A DNA stretch of 64,000 bases, taken from contig RCSZ01000019.1 of the NCBI GenBank assembly GCA_014898425.1, positions 558,001 through 622,000 on the forward strand, given 5' to 3'. A model generated the notes under the pieces. It ran no database searches. It had not been told where the DNA came from and saw only the letters and a list, made by a program, of their open reading frames with translations. Made by a program: the position numbers and the translations under genes. The DNA comes from Botryotinia globosa. Its lineage: Eukaryota > Ascomycota > Leotiomycetes > Helotiales > Sclerotiniaceae. Shown here piece after piece: positions 1 through 12,209 of this stretch (position 1 is the stretch's first letter; every line of letters begins with the position of its first letter).

Positions 1-2502
1 AGACATTGCGGGAGGTAATGTCTTTGCAAGCCCAACAGTTTCCATAACACGATCCTTGACAGCCATAACTAGACGTTGTTGCTGTTCAGGATTGGCACCG
101 ATACCAATGGCAGCAAGGAATTGCCAAACATATACATCTTCGCCAGTGTTAACAGTACCAGGGAAAATCTCTGGGAGGGTAGGCTCAAGAGCATCGAAAA
201 ATGCGTTGTGAGTGGATAACCTAAGGAACATGTTAGGGTTTTACTAATACAGGGTAGGTCATTACTCACCAGTCATTCCATCCACGTTCATCAACATCTC
301 CAGCTTGCTTGGTGATCTCAGCCCGACTGAGAATCATAGTCAATAGACTTAGACCAATTCTAGTACGTGCAATCAAATCAATATTAAGATTAAGGATAAG
401 TCCCAAAACACCAGTAGTGATTTGGAAATCAGCATCGTGAAGGAATCCAAATAGGCTCGACATGACTGTGACTTGGAATAGATCAATGTTTTCACGAGTT
501 TCAGCACTGAGTTCGATTCCGTCAGGGCTAGGCACAGCCAATCGAACGACGTCAAGTTTATCAAGATGAAGAATAATCATGGTCAAGATGGTAGCGCGTT
601 GCTCATCGGAGATGTGTCTGAAAACTCGAGGAATTGCCTTTTTGCCCTTGTTAAATGAAAGGAAGGCAATGAAAGGATGAACAGTAGTTGCGCCAATTGG
701 TTCATGAATTCTCAAATTACGCCATAATTGTCTGTTGAGGAATTCTTGACGTTCATTCCAGTCTTGATTCAAACCGGCAATTTGTGGGTTGATCTCTTCA
801 TGACCCAGTGGTCTGGGTTTTGAGCGTTCATGATCCTCCAGCTCCATTAATGTGTTGTACACATTCTCGATATCGGTCAATATAGACTTTCTATTGCTAC
901 CACTGACGAGATTGGCCTTGCGAGGGTTGGGTGAATTTCCAGGTCTTGGTTCATTGCTATCGGTTCGTTTGATATTCAACAGTGGCTTAGGTGTCTTCGC
1001 GTTGCTGAACGAGATCTTTCCTAAACTTCCTTCAATTACCAATTGCTTGTTCTTTGGCTTGTTCTTTGCGGCTTCCACAGCTCGTTGCACTTGCTGTTCC
1101 ATGCGTTGTACATGGTTGTCGCCACCACGAGCTTGTCTTCGCATGTTATTATGACGATTGCCGGTTTGGAAAAGATATGTTTGTGCGAAGTTGCTCAGAG
1201 GTTGATGTGGGTTCTGGCGCGGTCCACCTCGAATCTGGCTATGAACTTGATAATAGAAGTCCTCGGAAAGAGAAGAATCTATGCCATGCTCATTTGGGTT
1301 TCCAGTAGCGGTGACCAATTGCTGCAATTGAATGCGAGTAATAAAGTTTTTGTCTTGGGGCGTCATCAAGCCATTGTCCTTCGACAATAAAAATATCTTG
1401 TGGTTTCGCTTTGCTCTCTTGGCATCTTCCAGCAAGAATGCGGCCCGCTCTTCTTCGGATAAGTTTACCAACTGTTGTGGGTGTGTGATAACATGTCGAT
1501 TTCCAGACGCATGTGGATGATGGTGACCACGTTGCCCACCGTGGGGTTGGTTAGGAAATCGGTTCATGTTTTGCATATGTGCCGGTTGAATCGGGATAGA
1601 TGGGACATTTGCCTGACTGGTTGGAACTTGGGGACGTTGCAAAATGTGAATTTGTTGCTCGACGGGAAGCTGACGTTGTTCCGATTGAGGTGGTGCACTG
1701 GCTTGAATCGGGAATTGCTGTTGTGGAGCTTGTAATGGCGCTTGTTGGTGGAAATTTTGATATTGTTGTGGCGGGGGCTGTTGATATTGTGGTTGAGATG
1801 GTGGCATTGGTTGTTGATGAACAGGGACTTGAGGTTGCGATGGCTTCTTAGCTTGAGCTCTCATGGCTGCCTCGACTTCTTCCAAACTCATCATCTTTCG
1901 GCTCGGTGCAGAAGTACCGGCAACTGGAGGGGTGGCGGCTTTTGGAGCTTGTTTTGGTGCAACACCCCAAAGATTTGCATCCACCTGCATATCAGGAACA
2001 TATTCTGACTCTTGATATCTCTCATAACCAGTTCTAGCGGGTCTTGACGTATTTTGCTGAGAGTATGAAGATGCGGCTGGAGTTGTCCTAGATACGACTG
2101 GTTGTTGGCGGGTGTATCGCATTTGTTCCTCATTGATAGCATCGGAGACCTTTGCCGTTTGTCCAAAAAAGTCAAAGTTGTTTCCAACTGGCTTGCTTGC
2201 AATAGAATCACCTGCACCGCCACCAAAGGTATCATCATTGAAGTCATCACCAGTTTCTTGGAGCTGATCTCCTAAACCATCATATGTATCCTCGAAATCG
2301 AATCTGCAGGGTAGAAATATTAGCTTTTCGTTTTTGATCAAAGTGAAATGGAAGAATTTCCAGACGAAACGTACGCTTCATTATCGTTCCCTGTGCCAGA
2401 AAGACTTGCAAATGGATCCGCATGTTGACCAAAACCCGGAGCAGCAGTGTTATGGCCCCTCTCATGAGGAGCTTGACTGGGATCAAATCCAAAGAAAGAC
2501 AT
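1..2502 (-). CDS. PAT1: PAT1-like mRNA decapping activator (3' end outside window)
   Basis: Encodes the cytoplasmic P-body protein that links the Lsm1-7 ring to the Dcp1/Dcp2 decapping enzyme in 5'-3' mRNA decay. Exons are 2502-2375, 2303-270 and 220 to beyond base 1; both introns have GT-AG ends (donors GTACGT and GTGAGT) and the frame runs through, giving about 794 codons so far. The start MSFFGFDPSQAP is the conserved PAT1 N-terminus. It is followed by an acidic FDFED segment, a long Pro/Gln-rich disordered region (about residues 150-280) and a helical C-terminal PAT1 domain (LRIHEPIG, TILTMIILHLDKLDVVRL). The C-terminal end lies beyond the left edge. The family assignment rests on the N-terminal motif plus the C-terminal domain. 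The long upstream region is divergent with the mannosyltransferase gene. Confidence 0.92.
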
Positions 2503-2930
2503 GACTAAAGAAATCGCAAAGCCGTGGTTTCCATTAATAAGATACGAAGATCAAGTAGGTAGTTGACGCGTGAAGTTGTAATTCCAAAGATCAATTCTTT
2601 TCTTTGAGTCTCGAAGAAAAGGGTAGATCAAAATAGATAGATAATACAAGCTCCAATGATTTGGTGAAACAAAATTGATGGTGAGCAGTGGGTGAGTAGT
2701 AAGAAGTTGAATGATACAACGAACACAAGAAAGAAGGAAAGAAAGAGAGCGGTCGTTTTTATATTTTTTTGGGAGGTTTTCGTTGAGTTGGTGGGATGAT
2801 TGAAGGTGACGAGATGGAAAGGTGGAGGAGGATGGGAGATGTTACTAGAAGGGAATAAAGCTTCAAAAATTAAGCGTGGGTGGGTGGTAGCTGATATGAG
2901 TGAAAGGACCAAGTCAAGTGGGGTGGGGTA

Positions 2931-2966
2931 GAGAAGAGAGAAGAGAGAAGAGAGAAGAGAGAAGAG
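2931..2966. repeat. Heptamer tandem repeat GAGAAGA x5
   Basis: Five consecutive copies of GAGAAGA, the last lacking its final base. Purine-only on the + strand. Lies in the PAT1 upstream region. Confidence 0.9.
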
Positions 2967-2984
2967 TGAAGTAAGAAAATTGAT

Positions 2985-3038
2985 GCCTTGTTTCTAGCCT
3001 TGTTTCTAGCCTTGTTTCTAGCCTTGTTTCTAGCCTTG
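2985..3038. repeat. 12-bp tandem repeat, 4.5 perfect copies
   Basis: Unit GCCTTGTTTCTA repeated four times without mismatch, plus a half copy GCCTTG. Perfect identity suggests recent slippage or expansion. No coding role is seen; the reverse-strand reading frame is an incidental Lys-Ala-Arg-Asn repeat. Confidence 0.92.
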
Positions 3039-4428
3039 CGGTCCATCAGTCCTGAGTCTACAAAGTACCGGTAGATGAACTGAATTCGAGCGCAGCGAGC
3101 TATGGGGGTTTGGGGGCTTGCCCTCATGATAGTAAGTATCACATATACTGGTACTATATCAGTAAACAAAGGAATGACGCTCCGCTGGCCCTCTGGGAGC
3201 CACTGCCGTGGAGGCAGACTAGATAGATTACAGGAAGCTTTCAATTGACGTCTACTTGACAGCGGATCGTGATGTTTGGACCATTGAGGGCATACCTACA
3301 TACATATATATAGGTATATATATATATGGACATGATTTTTAACCAGAGTAGTGCCCAATCTATAACTGATATAGTCAATAAAATGCTATAAATCTGGAAG
3401 TATTTAGACTTTTTATACTAATAAATGTGAGGTACTAGCAGCCTCTCCTTGTACTTATACGAATGCCTAGGTACCAGTCAAGAAAGCATCTATCGTTGTT
3501 TGTCAAAATCGTCAAATAGCATCAAGTATATGTATATCAGATGGTTACTTGCATCAACATCATCTTTTCTCCATTGGAGCGAGAAGTCTCTTTATACTGT
3601 ATCAATAAAAGGTACTCGTCGACCTCCTCCTCTGGCCATACCAAGAGCCATGAACCATTTGACTGTGCCACTCTTCCAAGGGCTCCCGACTCCCGAGGTC
3701 CAGCTTGATTGTCTCGTATTAACAATTCCAAGCTGGCGGGACCTTGGGTTTATTAGTCCCTTATTATTATCGGTCCTCGACTCGAAGCAAAAGGGAAATC
3801 CTCCCTTGCGTAATCTTTCCAGAAAAAGAATCTAAACAAGGATAAATCTGGGCTAGAACGAATAATAAATCTTACTCGATTATAATTTACATGCTTTTTT
3901 TGGCGTTGGGAATACGCAAGTATTAGGGACATCAGGTACACTTACTTACCTGTTACTTACTTACTTACTTATGTACTTACTGTACACGAGAAATACGAGA
4001 AAAATTGACCTCCTTTATTCATATTTACACGCTACCTCTCTCTCTATCCTCTTCTCCCATCCATCCCATCCATCCCATCCATCTCTCTTTCTCCCATCTT
4101 CAACTTCTTCTACATTGTATTGTGTGTTTGTTATATCACAAAATTTCTATCATTCCTTCCTTTTCTTCTTCTCTCTCTTCTTCTCCATTTTCTTCTTCTT
4201 TGGAATTCAATTATATCTTCATACCATTGAAGGTTCAATTAATAATAAAAAAGGGAGAGAGAAAAGGCCACCTGCTTTCACGACTTTCGATTCGTTTGCG
4301 GCTAAACGGAGTCTACAACTGCTGAAGATTCCATTCGTGTCCAATTGGTTAGTGAAATAACTGTTGGATTTATGAAAGCCGCATCAACAAGAGTTTCAAA
4401 AATCTCGACATAATAAACTTATTTCGTC

Positions 4429-5837
4429 ATGGCTACTGGAACAGCCAGATATCTGAGATACATTCTCTTTGCATTCTTTGTGAGTATTTTCCGAGGATAT
4501 TCTTGGGATGCCAGAAAGTCCTTTGGATCCACCTGTTAATGATTTCTCTCCACAGGGTCTCGCCATCGTCTACTTTATATCATCTTCATCAGACCAAAGA
4601 TTACAGACTGCACAGCAAGTCTTCACTGATAAAACCGGTATTCCTACCAAAGCAGGCACTTCACCAGGACACTCTGCTGAAGATTCGACGAAATCCGATG
4701 CTAAGACTTCTCCAAATACTCATGATCTTCCACCTGCGACCATTCCAGGAGAGCGTATGAATGCGACATTCGTCACTTTGGCAAGAAACTCGGACATTTG
4801 GGAGATTGCACGATCCATTCGTCAAGTTGAGGATAGATTCAACAAGAAATTCAATTACGACTGGGTTTTCTTGAACGACAAGCCATTTGATGCCACATTT
4901 AAGAAGGTGACCGCATCCCTTGTTTCCGGAAAGACTCATTATGGAGAGATCCCAGAGAAACATTGGTCATTCCCTGACCATATCGATACCGACAAGGCTC
5001 GCAAGGTCCGTGAAGATATGGCACAACGAAAAATCATCTACGGAGATTCTGTTAGTTATCGCCACATGTGTCGCTTCGAATCTGGTTTCTTCTTCCAACA
5101 AGAATTGATGCTGAACTACGAATGGTACTGGAGAGTCGAGCCATCCATTGAACTTTTCTGCGATATCGATTATGATGCTTTCAAATTCATGGCCGACAAC
5201 AAGAAGAAGTACAGTTTCGTTTTGAGTCTTTACGAATATGTCGAGACTATTCCAACTTTGTGGGACAGTGTCAAGAAGTTTATCAAGGCCCATCCAGAGC
5301 ACATTGCCGAAGGCAACTCAATGGGTTTCCTTAGTGATGATGGTGGTGAAACTTACAACCACTGCCACATGGTAAGTTCTGGTCATACAATGATGAGTTG
5401 CGTGAATCTTTACTAATACAATATTACAGTGGTCTAACTTCGAAATTGGTAACCTCAATTGGCTTCGATCAAAGGCTTACACGGATTACTTCGAGCAACT
5501 CGACCAAGACGGAGGATTTTTCTATGAACGTTGGGGTGATGCACCAGTCCACTCCATCGCTGCAGGTCTTCTCTTGAAGAAAGAAGAAATTCATTTCTTC
5601 AACGATATTGCTTATTACCATGTTCCTTTCACCCATTGTCCAACAGGGGAGCAAACAAGACTCGATTTGAAGTGCCACTGCAATCCGAAGGATAACTTTG
5701 ATTGGAAAGGATACTCATGTAAGTCTTCTTCTTCTTTTTAACTATGACATTGTCCTAATTATTCAATAGGTACATCACGATTCTTCGATATCAACAAGAT
5801 GCAGAAGCCAGAAGGATATGAAACCCAACAAGACTAG
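4429..5837 (+). CDS. Alpha-1,2-mannosyltransferase, KRE2/MNT1 family (GT15)
   Basis: Golgi type II membrane enzyme that transfers mannose from GDP-mannose in an alpha-1,2 linkage to O- and N-linked glycans. Exons are 4429-4479, 4556-5371, 5430-5718 and 5770-5837; all introns are GT-AG and the frame is kept, giving 407 residues. The first intron splits the signal anchor ([11 protein letters not shown] + GLAIVYFI), so the ATG at 4429 is needed to build the membrane segment. A short stem leads to the catalytic domain from about residue 75, with [21 protein letters not shown] (metal and donor binding) and the family signature [11 protein letters not shown], whose Glu322 corresponds to the conserved catalytic-site Glu. 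The C-terminal Cys-rich tail (LKCHCNP) is typical. Which KRE2/KTR paralogue it is cannot be told. Confidence 0.95.
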
Positions 5838-6357
5838 AGTCATAGTCTAAATTCATTATAGTATCCGTGTTCGAATGCATTTTCTAGGGAGTAGAATTGG
5901 TGGTTTGGGGATCGATGATATATCTACTAGGTACTATTTGGCATGATAGGAAAGGGGGTACGGGCGTTTTGTATGGGGTAAAAATCCAATTGAAACGCTG
6001 TATGTGTTAGGATGGCCTGGGATAGGATCTGGCTTGGGAAGTAACATCTCTTGGTTTCTCATCAGGTGGTAGACAAATTTTGAGATAGATTTTTACATTA
6101 AAGCAATGTCTGCATAGTGAGAGAAATTATATACTTTTTTTGTATAATGTCTAAGTCCATGATTGTAATCTTACATACACCAGAATCACCTGGGCACCTC
6201 CATGGCGAAGTGTGCTTTCAGCCATATCACGTGATATCACCAGCCACATCAATCACAACCTTGGTCTTGGCAACATCGAAACCTTTCTTTCCCCTCACCT
6301 TCTCGTCGTCGTCGAACACTATCATTCAAAGATCCCTGCGCTTACCTAGTCCTCACA
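5838..6357. other. Intergenic region between GT15 and uS12m genes
   Basis: 520 bp without a gene. It contains a 14-bp perfect palindrome with a CACGTG core (annotated separately) upstream of the uS12m start; no TATA box is evident. Confidence 0.6.
6224..6237. promoter_or_regulatory. ATATCACGTGATAT palindrome (candidate Cbf1-type E-box)
   Basis: Perfect 14-bp palindrome centred on CACGTG, about 120 bp upstream of the mitochondrial ribosomal protein start. TCACGTGA is the known site of bHLH factors of the Cbf1 group, which act on ribosomal-protein and respiratory genes in several yeasts. Its use here is inferred. Related sites occur upstream of the OM14-like and MIA40 genes. Confidence 0.4.
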
Positions 6358-7051
6358 ATGGTCGCCTCAATACTGCAACGGTTCTTAATGCCGTCCATGC
6401 GGTCAACAATCTCAATCTCTACCCCTCGTCCTACTACAAAATTCATGACGAATCAGCTCAAATCAATCACAATCTCCTCATCGCGGACATTCTCCTCAAC
6501 CCCCTCCCACGCCGCAACATACAACCAGGTCCGTCGCGGCTGCCGCACTGCGCAAGCTATGCGTAAATCAGTTTCTCCTGCCTTGTCGACAGTCCGGGCT
6601 CCAGCACTCAAGGGTGTAGCATTGAAAGTCGGAATCACCAAACCAAAGAAACCTAACTCGGCAGAACGTAAAACTGCCAGAGTTAGATTGAGTACAGGAA
6701 GAGTGGTTACGTGTTATATTCCGGGTGAAGGACATAATGTCCAACAGCACAGTGTGGTATTAGTCAGAGGAGGAAGGAGTCAAGATTGTCCGGGTGTGAG
6801 ATATCATTTGGTTAGAGGAGCGGGAGATTTGGTGAGTAGATTTGTTTTTTGTTCTTTTGAGAGTTCTAGGAGGAGATTGAATTGGTATGCTGTGTGTTTG
6901 GGGAAGTCAAATGGAATGGGAAGAATGGAAAAATATGTCGTGTCGTCTTGAATCTATGCTAATGTATTCACAATTCTAGGGAGGTGTAGGAAATAGAGCA
7001 ACATCACGGTCGAAGTATGGAACGAAGAAACCAAAGAAGGCGACTGCATGA
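6358..7051 (+). CDS. Mitochondrial small-subunit ribosomal protein uS12m
   Basis: Nuclear gene for the S12 protein of the mitoribosomal decoding centre. Exons are 6358-6831 and 6980-7051 (GTGAGT...CTAG), giving 181 residues. The N-terminal 50-60 residues are rich in Ser/Thr/Arg and lack acidic residues, as expected for a mitochondrial presequence. The S12 core follows, with [50 protein letters not shown] and [12 protein letters not shown]. The intron falls just after GAGDL, and the short second exon supplies the conserved basic C-terminus, so the gene is complete. The loop that determines streptomycin sensitivity in bacteria reads GGRSQDCPG instead of the bacterial GGRVKDLPG, which is normal variation for mitochondrial forms. 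A CACGTG palindrome lies upstream. Confidence 0.95.
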
Positions 7052-8222
7052 GCGTGTTGATGTAGGATCAGTCGGAGGGGAAAGATGAAATTTAGAGAAA
7101 CATTCACCCAACAAAGAGTTAGAGAATGAACGATAATATATCGAACGGGAGAACTATAGCCACTGGAATACATGGAGGCATCAAACGAGCCTCTAGGTGG
7201 TTTATACAAGATTTACAGCTTCGTGATTTGGGGACATCGAGAGCGATTGTACAATACACAAAATTTCAACAAGCTATGCATAAATATGGATAAAATCAAA
7301 TGTTCAGGGGAACATGCTGGAGAACAATATTCCTCGATTGGTCTTGAGTTAAGTGGCTGTGGGAAGCAAGCTATTTCAATTTTCAACCCACTCAGAAGAG
7401 ACAAGACGGATGAAGTATACAGATACTGTACTTGTGGCTCCAATGATTGACTCGCCTTTGGGCACTTGATCGGCATCAAAATCCGTACCTAGGTATTCAA
7501 AATCAAGGAGCAGTTCGGTCCGGAGAAACTTATTGTCTCTTCCCCTTCAGAATCTGATGCAAGGACATGAAGCTATACCACAAGCGTGTCTAAATGCTTC
7601 CGTCCGAATAATCCGGTTGGTGCGCAAGACATTGACATGTTTCTCCACCAAGATCAACGTTTTTCTGGCATTCTGGCCTGGCGTCATTTTTACTTTGTAT
7701 TATTTCATCAAAACTTTTCCGGGGCAGCTCGGTCGGGAAAATGTTATTGCTTTTAGCCAAATGAAATGCTCCGTTGTAATGAAGAATCGGGCGAGTCTGG
7801 TTGGTTGCATGGGTCAGGTGATTGAGTGACGATCGTGTACATTGTTTACCCCGCATGTTGTGATTCGGAGTTGAACCTTTATCGTATACGTGCCTGTGCC
7901 TGTGTCTGGAGATTCCCAGTACTTGGCACATATCATGGTTTAAGTAGAAACGAAAATTTAAATTTTTTACACTGCGGTGAGTGATGTGTACATATACCTA
8001 CTTACTTATACGGACGGGGCATTGGAGCTTTCCATTCGGAGAATGATATGCACGTCGGTGAGGGGGAAGTTGGCGAAAGTGGATAAACTTCTTCGTATCC
8101 ATAGGTATTGTATATAAAGGTTACTTCCGGTCTACATTCGTCTTGTTCTTCTCAAGGTCCTACTTTATCTTCAATTACATGTGTGTGGTTAAAGCTGCAA
8201 TTGCAATTGGGATATTGCAATC
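7052..8222. other. Intergenic region upstream of beta-galactosidase
   Basis: About 1.2 kb without a supported gene. The only clear element is a TATA-like box TATATAAAG at 8111-8119, about 105 bp before the GH35 start codon. Confidence 0.55.
8111..8119 (+). promoter_or_regulatory. TATA-like box of the GH35 gene
   Basis: TATATAAAG about 105 bp upstream of the ATG at 8223. Strong TATA boxes are common in inducible fungal hydrolase genes; the assignment is by position and sequence only. Confidence 0.45.
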
Positions 8223-11200
8223 ATGAGGTTTCTACATGCCTTTACGGCAGTTGCCTGCGCGGCTCAAGCTGCAGCATTGTCAATTAATATTGGTGGTGAG
8301 AAAATGGTTGTGGAGAGAGATGCTGCACTTCAGGATGTTGTAAGTTTTGACATATGTTGTCGTCCCTTCCTCAAGAATTGGATCAGATATTGGTCAATTG
8401 AGCTACCAATGCATATCACAAAAGCTAATTCAATAGGTCACATATGATGAACACTCTCTCAAAGTATACGGAGAGCGTATATTTGTTTTCTCGGGAGAAT
8501 TCCATCCCTACCGCCTGCCGGTCCCTGATCTATGGCTTGATATATTTCAGAAAGTGAAATCACTCGGATTCAATACAATTTCCTTCTATGTCGATTGGGC
8601 ATTACTAGAAGGAAACCCAGGACATTACACTGCAGATGGAGTGTTTGCTTTCGAACCCTTCTTTGATGCCGCAAAGAAAGCGGGTATCTATCTCATTGCT
8701 CGTCCAGGTCCTGTGAGTTCATGTCTCTCTTTCTTCCAACTCCAATCTCGTACTGATACATGGCAATACAGTATATCAATGCTGAGGTTTCTGGAGGTGG
8801 ATTCCCAGGATGGCTTCAACGTGTGAGTGGTGTTCTGCGATCTCGAGCTCCAGATTATCTGAAAGCAACCGACAACTATATGGCAAACATCGCCAGTCTA
8901 ATCGCCAAATACGAAATCACAAAAGGAGGACCAATTATTCTGTATCAACCAGAAAACGAATACTCAGGATACTCAGGATATGTTCCCGGTGGATGGCCAG
9001 ATCCAGTCTACTTTGCATACGTGAAGAAACAGGCTAGGGATGCGGGTGTTACCGTGCCATTTATCAGTAATGACGCTTGTAGGTTATTGTTCTTTTCTCT
9101 CAGATCATGCGACATCAAACGAGGAAGAGAGAGGTTTTTGGTGCTGGTTTTGACAGAGCTAACATTAAACAGATGCGGGTGGACATTTTGCACCAGGTGA
9201 CGTGGTTAATGGAACTACCATTGGAAATGTTGATATCTACGGCCATGATTCTTATCCATTAGGATTTGATTGTGCTCATCCAACTACCTGGCCTGCTGGA
9301 AATCTACCAACCTATTTTGCGGCGCGTCATGAGCAACAAAGTCCAAGTACATTCTATTCCATCAACGAATTCCAAGGTGGTGCTTTTGATCCTTGGGGTG
9401 GTCTTGTGAGTCTCTTTCCTTGCAAATTATTTGCCGTCACTAAACTTTAGCAGGGATTCGAAGCATGTGCTCAACTCTTGAATGAACAATTCGAGAGAGT
9501 CTTCAATAAGAATGATTTTGCCTCCGGTGTCGCTCTTTTGAGCTTATATATGATCTGTGAGTCTTGGATATTATGGCACATGAACAAATACTGATTGTCT
9601 CTCAGATGGTGGCACAAACTGGGGAAATCTTGGTCATGCCGGTAAGCAATGAAACTCTGTTCTATCATTAGCTATTGCTCACATTCACTCTTAGGTGGCT
9701 ACACATCTTACGACTATGGCGCCGCCATCACTGAAAATCGTGAAGTCGGTCGTGAAAAGTACAGCGAGTTGAAGTTAGAAGCCAACTTTTTGAAAGTCAG
9801 CCCTGCATATCTCACCACATCAGTTGGTCCAGCTGCCAATGGCACATATACCAACAGTAACACCATCACCACGACTCCCCTTCTTGGAAATGGAACCGTC
9901 ACAAACTTCTACATTGTTCGCCATTCAGATTATCAAACTTTGGCTTCGACAAACTATAAGTTGACAGTTACTACAAGTCAAGGCGCTCTTACTATCCCTC
10001 AATTGAACTCAAGTCTTACTCTAAGTGGCAGAGATTCAAAATGGCATGTAACAGACTATGACATCGGAGGAACAACACTCCTTTACTCTACAGCAGAAAT
10101 CTTCACCTGGAAGAAGTTTGATGACAAGACTGTTTTGGTCGTGTTTGGTGGACCAGGAGAATCTCATGAATTGGCTGTGGTTACAAAGAGCTCAGCACAA
10201 GTTATTGAGGGCTCAGGTGTTACAAGCAAGAGCACCAATGGCTCGACGATCCTCAATTGGCAAACATCTACTACACGTAGAGTGGTCAAGGTTGGCAGCG
10301 TGTTTGTCTACATTTTAGATCGAAACACTGCGTACAATTATTGGGTGCCAGACTTTGCCAGAACCGACAAATGGGGTGCATTGTAAGTGTTTCAATTTAC
10401 GTTTAGTCCCACATAGTCGCTAACACAAAATCAGCGCTTCAAGCATTAAGAACACAGATTCCGTAATCGTAGAAGCAGGTTACCTCGTTCGATCTGTTTC
10501 AACCCAGGGCTCAGATCTCCGTATTTACGGTGATCTCAACGCTACCGTCCCATTCAAAGTAATTGGTGCCCCTAAAGGAACCAAGAACCTTTACTTCAAC
10601 TCCCAAAAGGTCTCTTACAAGACGGATTCTACAACTGGTGAACTCTCATCAACACTCACCTACACAGCCCCCAAAATCTCTCTTCCAAGCCTCTCAACTC
10701 TCTCTTGGAAATATCTTGACAACCTCCCTGAGATCAAATCCTCCTACGACGACTCAGCCTGGACAGTCGCCAACAAAAACTCAACAGCTAACCCCTACCT
10801 CACTTCTCTCTTGACCCCAACCGTCCTCAATGGTCCAGATTACGGTTACAGCACCGGAGTGTTAATATTCCGCGGCCACTTCATCGCAACCGGCAATGAA
10901 TCCACCCTTTACATCTCTACCCAAGGAGGTTCCGCCTTCGGCTCGTCCGTCTGGCTCAATTCAACCTACATCGGTTCCTGGGTCGGCGCCGACTACGCCG
11001 AATCCAATAACTCTACTTACACTCTACCCAACCTAAAGGCTGGCTCCAAATACATCTTCACAGTCGTGATCGACAACAACGGTCTCGATGAGAATTGGAC
11101 CGTAGGAACCGAGGAAATGAAATCTCCTCGAGGAATCCTAAACTACGTTTTATCCGGCCACGCTAAAGACTCCATCACATGGAAACTCACCGGAAATCTT

Positions 11201-11793
11201 GGGGGAGAACAATACATCGATCAAGTGCGCGGCCCATTGAACGAGGGTGGTCTCTTTGCCGAACGTCAAGGATACACACAACCCTCTCCTCCTTCTTCAT
11301 CGTGGAGTTCTGGATCGCCGCTGCAAGGAATCAAGAGTGCAGGTGTAGGATTCTGGACAAGCACCTTTAAATTGGATTTGCCAAAGGGTTATGATGTACC
11401 CCTCGCATTCAATTTCGGCAACTCGACCACGACGAACGGAACCAGTGATTACAGAGTCCAACTCTGGGTTAACGGATGGCAGTTTGGAAAATATGTAAAC
11501 AACGTTGGACCGCAGACCAGCTTCCCCGTGCCACAGGGTATGTCTTTTTCCATTTTTCCCTTCCCCATTCTTATCCTCTTTACACACACAACGTTACTAA
11601 CTGACACTTCTCCGCAGGAATCCTAAACTACAACGGTCAAAATACCCTCGCCATTGAACTCTGGGCTCAACAATCCTCAGGAGCTGCATTGACCGATTTC
11701 TCATTGACGGCTGGAACACCCGTTCTTACGAGTTTGAAGGCGCCTAGTTTGGTGCATAGTCCGGCTTGGAGTAAGAGGAAAGGTGCTTACTGA
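8223..11793 (+). CDS. lacA: Secreted beta-galactosidase, GH35 (LacA type)
   Basis: Extracellular enzyme that releases terminal beta-D-galactose, for example from pectic galactan or xyloglucan side chains. Nine exons: 8223-8339, 8437-8712, 8772-9078, 9173-9405, 9454-9556, 9606-9641, 9695-10382, 10435-11537 and 11618-11793. All are GT-AG and in phase, giving 1012 residues, the usual length for fungal LacA. A signal peptide spans about residues 1-18 ([18 protein letters not shown]). The GH35 barrel contains YQPENEYS with the acid/base Glu194 and YSINEFQGG with the nucleophile Glu299, then [24 protein letters not shown]. The beta-rich domains 2-5 typical of the family follow, with many NxS/T sequons. 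Exon 6 is only 36 nt. Nothing in the coding sequence suggests decay. Confidence 0.96.
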
Positions 11794-12209
11794 TTTGAGG
11801 GTGGAATTTTAGGGAGGCGAGAGAAATGAATATCGCAGCGAAAGAAATGGTACTGTACGGAGGAGGTATTTAGTATATATACATATGAGAAATTATACAT
11901 ATTCAGCTACTTGCGTACTTGTTGTCAATTTCCACCCACAGTCTAATTGGTGCGGTGACTGTCATCTGTGAATAATCTAACAAGGAGTACTGTACGTAAG
12001 AATCATGCAACAAGAGAAGAAAAACGGCAGGCTTCAAACAGTAGTCTTCGTTATAGGTATCAAAATTGAGTATCTGGCTCTTTCGCCAATATGCTACATA
12101 TCCTTTATATCGCTAGCACAAATGCATATGATAATGTACAAAAAATCTGACAAGATGCGATGATTTGTACAATTCCCTCATATTCCTTCTCGATCATCTG
12201 ATTCAGAAT
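11794..12209. other. Convergent 3' intergenic region
   Basis: 416 bp between the stop codons of the convergent GH35 and SHE9 genes. Somewhat AT-rich; nothing recognisable beyond probable 3' UTRs. Confidence 0.6.

Larger units (their letters stand above)
2503..4428. other. Divergent intergenic region, low-complexity rich
   Basis: About 1.9 kb between two divergent start codons without a credible gene. It holds a GAGAAGA heptamer array (2931-2966), a 12-bp tandem repeat (2985-3038), an AT run of TATA steps near 3300-3330, a TTAC-type microsatellite (about 3942-3985) and a long C/T-rich tract (about 4025-4200) typical of a fungal promoter and 5' leader for the gene starting at 4429. Confidence 0.6.

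Noticed and set aside
852..2008. Series of + strand open frames over the PAT1 gene
   Set aside because: They are antisense shadows of the Pro/Gln-rich PAT1 exon; no domain or start context.
3449..3835. 128-codon + strand frame between PAT1 and the mannosyltransferase
   Set aside because: Starts at a non-ATG codon, has no recognisable domain and lies in repeat-rich intergenic sequence.
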